Assembly (NCBI GenBank): GCA_003451915.1
Contig: DMJC01000074.1
Coordinates: 1-8,304 of the forward strand
From: Clostridiales bacterium
GTDB lineage: Bacteria > Bacillota > Clostridia > Saccharofermentanales > UBA5734
Reading direction: 5' to 3'
DNA: 8,304 bases
The notes under the pieces: model-generated
What the model saw: the letters and a program-made list of their open reading frames with translations, nothing else
Databases searched by the model: none
Told to the model about the DNA's origin: nothing
Program-made: the position numbers and the translations under genes
Shown: positions 6,118 to 8,304 of the stretch, in pieces
How positions within the stretch are numbered: position 1 is the stretch's first letter
Layout: each line of letters opens with the position of its first letter

Positions 6118-6195
6118 AATTCAACCGTAATTTTTCACAAAATATTGACAAGTCGATGACTCATTATCAAGTTTTGGATATAGCTGATATAATGC

Positions 6196-6239
6196 AAAAA
6201 TCCTCCTTTGAACGACTAAAAAGTTGATCACAGGAGGAT
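6196..6239 (-). terminator. Rho-independent terminator of the DUF1858-DUF438 operon
   Basis: An 18-bp stem pairs 6222-6239 with 6200-6217 with two mismatches and one G-U pair around an AAAA loop; the outer 8 bp (ATCCTCCT/AGGAGGAT) are perfect. Read on the minus strand a T-run follows (6199-6196, continuing the stem-end T). It lies 39 bases past the DUF438 gene stop and is unrelated in sequence to the + strand terminators. Confidence 0.8.
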
Positions 6240-6277
6240 AATGCTGCAAATCCCGATTATCCGTTATCCGTTATCCT

Positions 6278-7498
6278 TTATGACATCAGTCGCTTTTCAC
6301 CTTCGATCGCCTGAATCGGACCGATATCCTGGGTGACTTCGATTGTGCCGAGATATTCTCCGGTTTCACCGCGTACGGCAAAGTAACGGATGAAAACGTA
6401 ACGCGGACCCATTTTGATCCAGAAATCTTCATGGTCTTTGCGGCCACTCTTGAAATCGTCAACAATCTTTTCGACGATGTGAACGCTGGCCGGCGGATGG
6501 CAGTTGGAAACCTTGCGGCCGATGATCGTGCGCGGTCGGGCGAAAATGCGGTCTTTGCCTTCAGAGAAGTATTTAACTGTGTCATCTTTGTCGACAAAGG
6601 TAATGTCGAAAGGCAATGTGTTGAGCATGCCGATCATTTCCTGCAATTTGAGCACACCGCTCGGCAGGTAGAGATTGCCATCGGCCGGTATAGCGGGTAA
6701 GGCTTCGGTTTGTGCAGCTTCTTCGATAACCGAGAGATCAGGCTGCCAGGCTGGAACGCCTTTGATCAGGCAGAAACCGATCTCGGACACAGCATTGGCG
6801 ATGGCACCCCATTCAGCTTGTTTCAAGGCGTCCAAAGCCATCGGAACCAGGATGTTCTCTTCTTTGAAAATCATTTCGGTGACTTTTTCCAGTGCATCAG
6901 CGACTTTAACCGCTGCTTCACCGGCAGGTCCTTCAGCCAGCGCTGCGCGGGCATCTTTGATCATTTGGCGAATTTCGTCATCGACACCCCACATGACTTT
7001 CGGTGGTGCTGTAATACCGTTTTTCTCCAGGTAAGGAAACCAGAGATTTTCCTTCTTTGAATAATGCTTATCAATTTCCAGCAAGCGGTCAAATGCCTGC
7101 AGCATGTCTTGACGCGCTTGCAGATCACCATCGGCAAGCTTAGCTTCATTCGGTTTGATCTGGGTATCGATCAGGCGTTCAATCGCTCTGTTTTCACGGA
7201 TCAGAGTATTGACCGGGTGGCCGGCGATTTCTTCCGGGGCTGATGGTTTATGAATTTCTTCAACTGATCCTTTGAAAACTGCGGCGTGCACGTCGCACAG
7301 ACGCTGGATTTCACTGACCGGCATGCCGTCGGCGATCAAGGCCTGCTCGGCTGCTGAGATCTCAGTAGCTGCGACACCTTCAAACTCAGCAGCAAATTTT
7401 TCGCGCACCTCATCAACAGTTTTTCCCTCATGCAGCTCTAGGATCAGTTCTTTGAGAACCTGGGCGCGTCTCTCGCGATTATTAATCAATTCACTCAT
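6278..7498 (-). CDS. DUF438 / hemerythrin HHE / PAS protein
   Basis: A 406-residue cytosolic protein of the COG2461 type with three parts. Residues about 5-80 are DUF438, with the conserved IQRLCDVHAAVF (Cys68, His71). Residues about 88-235 form a hemerythrin-like four-helix bundle with GHPVNTLIRENR (His94), HYSKKENLWFPYLE (His145, Glu150) and FKEENILVP (Glu213, Glu214). Residues about 287-395 are a PAS domain with NCHPPASVHIVEKI (Cys333, His334, His340). The family is common in anaerobes, with no settled role; iron-based oxygen or nitric oxide sensing or repair is the usual proposal. Two positions where classical hemerythrins have His read VDDEIR and MIFKEEN, so the metal site looks reduced. 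AGGAGG lies seven bases before the ATG. It is second in an operon, 28 bases after the DUF1858 gene. Confidence 0.9.
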   Translation of the reverse strand: MSELINNRERRAQVLKELILELHEGKTVDEVREKFAAEFEGVAATEISAAEQALIADGMPVSEIQRLCDVHAAVFKGSVEEIHKPSAPEEIAGHPVNTLIRENRAIERLIDTQIKPNEAKLADGDLQARQDMLQAFDRLLEIDKHYSKKENLWFPYLEKNGITAPPKVMWGVDDEIRQMIKDARAALAEGPAGEAAVKVADALEKVTEMIFKEENILVPMALDALKQAEWGAIANAVSEIGFCLIKGVPAWQPDLSVIEEAAQTEALPAIPADGNLYLPSGVLKLQEMIGMLNTLPFDITFVDKDDTVKYFSEGKDRIFARPRTIIGRKVSNCHPPASVHIVEKIVDDFKSGRKDHEDFWIKMGPRYVFIRYFAVRGETGEYLGTIEVTQDIGPIQAIEGEKRLMS

Positions 7499-7526
7499 GA
7501 TATGTCCTCCTCAGCCTTTACTGCCT

Positions 7527-7760
7527 TTATTCTACTACTTCGAAGCCGCTATCGGCAAAAGCTTTGCTGATATCGTCAAAATTGAGCCCCTTCATTTTTG
7601 CGCCTTTGGGGACGGTCATAAAACGACCGGCTGTGCTGGTCATGCCTGGCAGGGCGATTTCCGGGAAGCCGTTGGCCGCCATGATCGGAATGAATTCCGG
7701 GTGTTCATTAGCCAGTTCATAGACAGTTTTTTTAAAATCAATCACTTTTTTATCAGTCAT
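7527..7760 (-). CDS. DUF1858 small protein
   Basis: A 77-residue protein consisting of one DUF1858 domain. It has VIDFKKTVYELANEHPEFIPIM, then the turn GFPEIALPGM and the hallmark GRFMTVPKGAKMKG, ending in a helix with FADSGFEVVE. The domain resembles the N-terminal domain of RIC/ScdA di-iron proteins and is often found beside DUF438-hemerythrin proteins or fused to redox proteins. Here it is a separate protein encoded immediately before its DUF438 partner, suggesting they work together (inference). The ATG at 7760 is chosen because AAGGTGAG lies just upstream; the ATG at 7778 has no such site. Promoter and FNR-type site are directly upstream, with a predicted leader of 32 bases. Confidence 0.88.
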   Translation of the reverse strand: MTDKKVIDFKKTVYELANEHPEFIPIMAANGFPEIALPGMTSTAGRFMTVPKGAKMKGLNFDDISKAFADSGFEVVE

Positions 7761-7791
7761 TATACTCACCTTCTGCATGTGTTTTATCTTA

Positions 7792-7840
7792 TGGCTTTAT
7801 TTTAGCGGGAGGCTGCAGATAAATCTGTGATTGCAATCAA
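7792..7840 (-). promoter_or_regulatory. Class II FNR/CRP-type activated promoter
   Basis: TTGAT-TGCA-ATCAC at 7840-7827 (minus) matches the FNR box TTGAT-N4-ATCAA at nine of ten positions. Its centre lies at -41.5 from the start predicted by TAAAAT (7804-7799, placed at -12 to -7), the exact geometry of a class II activated promoter. There is no TTGACA-like -35 other than the box. A further TTGAT half-site is at 7849-7845. The predicted start is A at 7792. Confidence 0.75.
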
Positions 7841-7847
7841 ATTAATC

Positions 7848-7944
7848 AAGTGAAGGATGAAGAATGAAGGATGAAAGATCAAGGATGAAGGCTCGCTGCG
7901 CTCGCATTTTTCGCCCTTCATTTTTCATTCTTCATTTTTCATCC
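7848..7944. repeat. Heptad-bounded intergenic element D (GGATGAA units)
   Basis: The left array on + has six units: AAGTGAA (7848), GGATGAA, GAATGAA, GGATGAA, AGATCAA, GGATGAA (to 7889). The right array on minus starts at 7944: GGATGAA, AAATGAA, GAATGAA, AAATGAA, then decayed GGGCGAA and AAATGCG. The core is a GC-rich tip (GCTCGCTGCGCTCGC, 7891-7905). TGA stops face inward from both sides. No T-tailed hairpin is visible in it, unlike elements A to C. It lies between two genes in the same (minus) direction, not a convergent pair. Confidence 0.75.
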
Positions 7945-7957
7945 TATTTTCTACTTG

Positions 7958-8304
7958 TCATTCCGCTCTTTCTTCCAGCACGTCTCGCCGGAGCAGCAAG
8001 ATTTTTTTGTTGCCGATTGAACGGATAATGCCCTCTTCTTCAAGCAAGCTAAGTTTGCGGCTGACTGTTTCACGGGCGATGCCGGCGTAGCTGGCCAGAC
8101 CTTCGCGGCTGAGTGGTAAAAAAATCAAAGTGCCTTCAGCGTGCGGGGTTCCATAGCGATCGGCAAATTCCAGGAGCATCGCGCTGATCCGGGCTTCCAG
8201 GCTACGGACGCCGATGTTCTGTACGGCATTTTCCAGACGGCCCAGACGTTCTCCCAGTTCGCTGATGATCTTGACTGCTATTTCCGGATTGCCTTGCAGC
8301 AAAG
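7958..8304 (-). CDS. Crp/Fnr-family transcription regulator (C-terminal part, cut by window edge)
   Basis: The visible 114 or so residues are the dimer helix and DNA-binding domain of a Crp/Fnr regulator. NPEIAVKIISELGERLGRLENAV is the end of the dimerisation helix. The winged helix-turn-helix follows: LSREGLASYAGIARETVSRKLSLLEEEGII, then the wing GNKKILLLRRDVLEE. The recognition helix carries E-T-V-S-R; FNR has E-T-I-S-R, whose Glu, Ser and Arg read TTGAT, while CRP has a Gly at the Ser position. The effector domain, about half the protein, lies beyond the right edge, so whether it binds Fe-S, haem or a nucleotide cannot be told. It is upstream of the DUF1858-DUF438 operon in the same direction and is the likely regulator of that operon's FNR-type site. 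Confidence 0.9.
   Translation of the reverse strand, partial: LLQGNPEIAVKIISELGERLGRLENAVQNIGVRSLEARISAMLLEFADRYGTPHAEGTLIFLPLSREGLASYAGIARETVSRKLSLLEEEGIIRSIGNKKILLLRRDVLEERAE

Larger units (their letters stand above)
6031..6283. repeat. Heptad-bounded intergenic element C (GGATAAC units)
   Basis: The left units on + are GGATAAC (6031-6037), AGATAAC (6044-6050), GGATAAC (6051-6057) and GGATATT (6058-6064). The right units on minus are TCATAAA (6283-6277), GGATAAC (6276-6270), GGATAAC (6269-6263) and GGATAAT (6262-6256). The stop codons of both flanking genes (6034-6036 on +, 6280-6278 on minus) are the TAA of the outermost units; on the right that unit is in register with the array. Between the arrays are two opposed terminators. 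The stretch between them, 6118-6195, is AT-rich and has no clear function. Confidence 0.8.

Noticed and set aside
6145..6193. TTGACA (6145) and TATAAT (6188) as a + strand promoter
   Set aside because: They are 37 bases apart, neither has a partner at 16-18 bases, and no gene follows on the + strand.
6241..6336. Small + strand reading frame MLQIPIIRYPLSF after AGGAGG
   Set aside because: Only three bases separate AGGAGG from the ATG, the AGGAGG is an arm of the minus strand terminator, and the frame runs through repeat units and antisense to DUF438.
7272..7805. 177-residue + strand open frame
   Set aside because: It lies antisense to the DUF438 and DUF1858 genes and their promoter, with no domain and no ribosome binding site.

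Overview
The window looks like a chromosomal stretch of a mid-GC, probably anaerobic Bacillota (Clostridia or Negativicutes-like). The reasons are strong AGGAGG ribosome binding sites, a TTG start, an OpuC-type osmolyte ABC transporter, a GntR/RCK_C regulator of the BusR type, and a DUF438/DUF1858 pair beside an FNR-like regulator. This placement is inferred from gene content only; no rRNA or tRNA is present.

Layout. 1-241 is a composite repeat element with a + strand terminator. 242-871 (minus) is a BusR-like regulator, divergent from an MscS-type mechanosensitive channel (1001-2038). 2039-2289 is non-coding or remnant sequence. 2290-2926 is the left part of a decayed insertion sequence: the transposase N-terminus only, with its ribosome binding site inside a long hairpin. 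2927-3081 is a second repeat element with a terminator. A well-formed promoter with an embedded palindrome (3091-3119) precedes a three-gene osmolyte transporter operon (3178-6036: ATPase with CBS domains, one permease, one lipoprotein binding protein). A third repeat element (6031-6283) holds two opposed terminators between convergent units. 6278-7760 (minus) is a two-gene operon, DUF1858 then DUF438-hemerythrin-PAS, behind a textbook class II FNR-type promoter. A fourth repeat element (7848-7944) separates it from a Crp/Fnr regulator that runs off the right edge.

Two themes stand out. First, osmotic control: a regulator whose family senses c-di-AMP sits beside a tension-gated release channel and an osmolyte importer. 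Second, anaerobic or nitrosative stress: the Crp/Fnr fragment carries the E-T-V-S-R recognition helix expected to read TTGAT, and a TTGAT-N4-ATCAC site lies at exactly -41.5 from a TAAAAT -10 box ahead of the DUF1858/DUF438 operon.

The least expected signal is the set of four intergenic elements. All are bounded by short arrays of a 7-base unit that fits one consensus, RRRTRAM. The unit carries a stop codon, and because the period is 7 successive copies put stops in all three frames. The arrays always point inward, so a ribosome entering from either side meets stops. Three of the elements also hold the same terminator hairpin, with compensatory base changes between copies.
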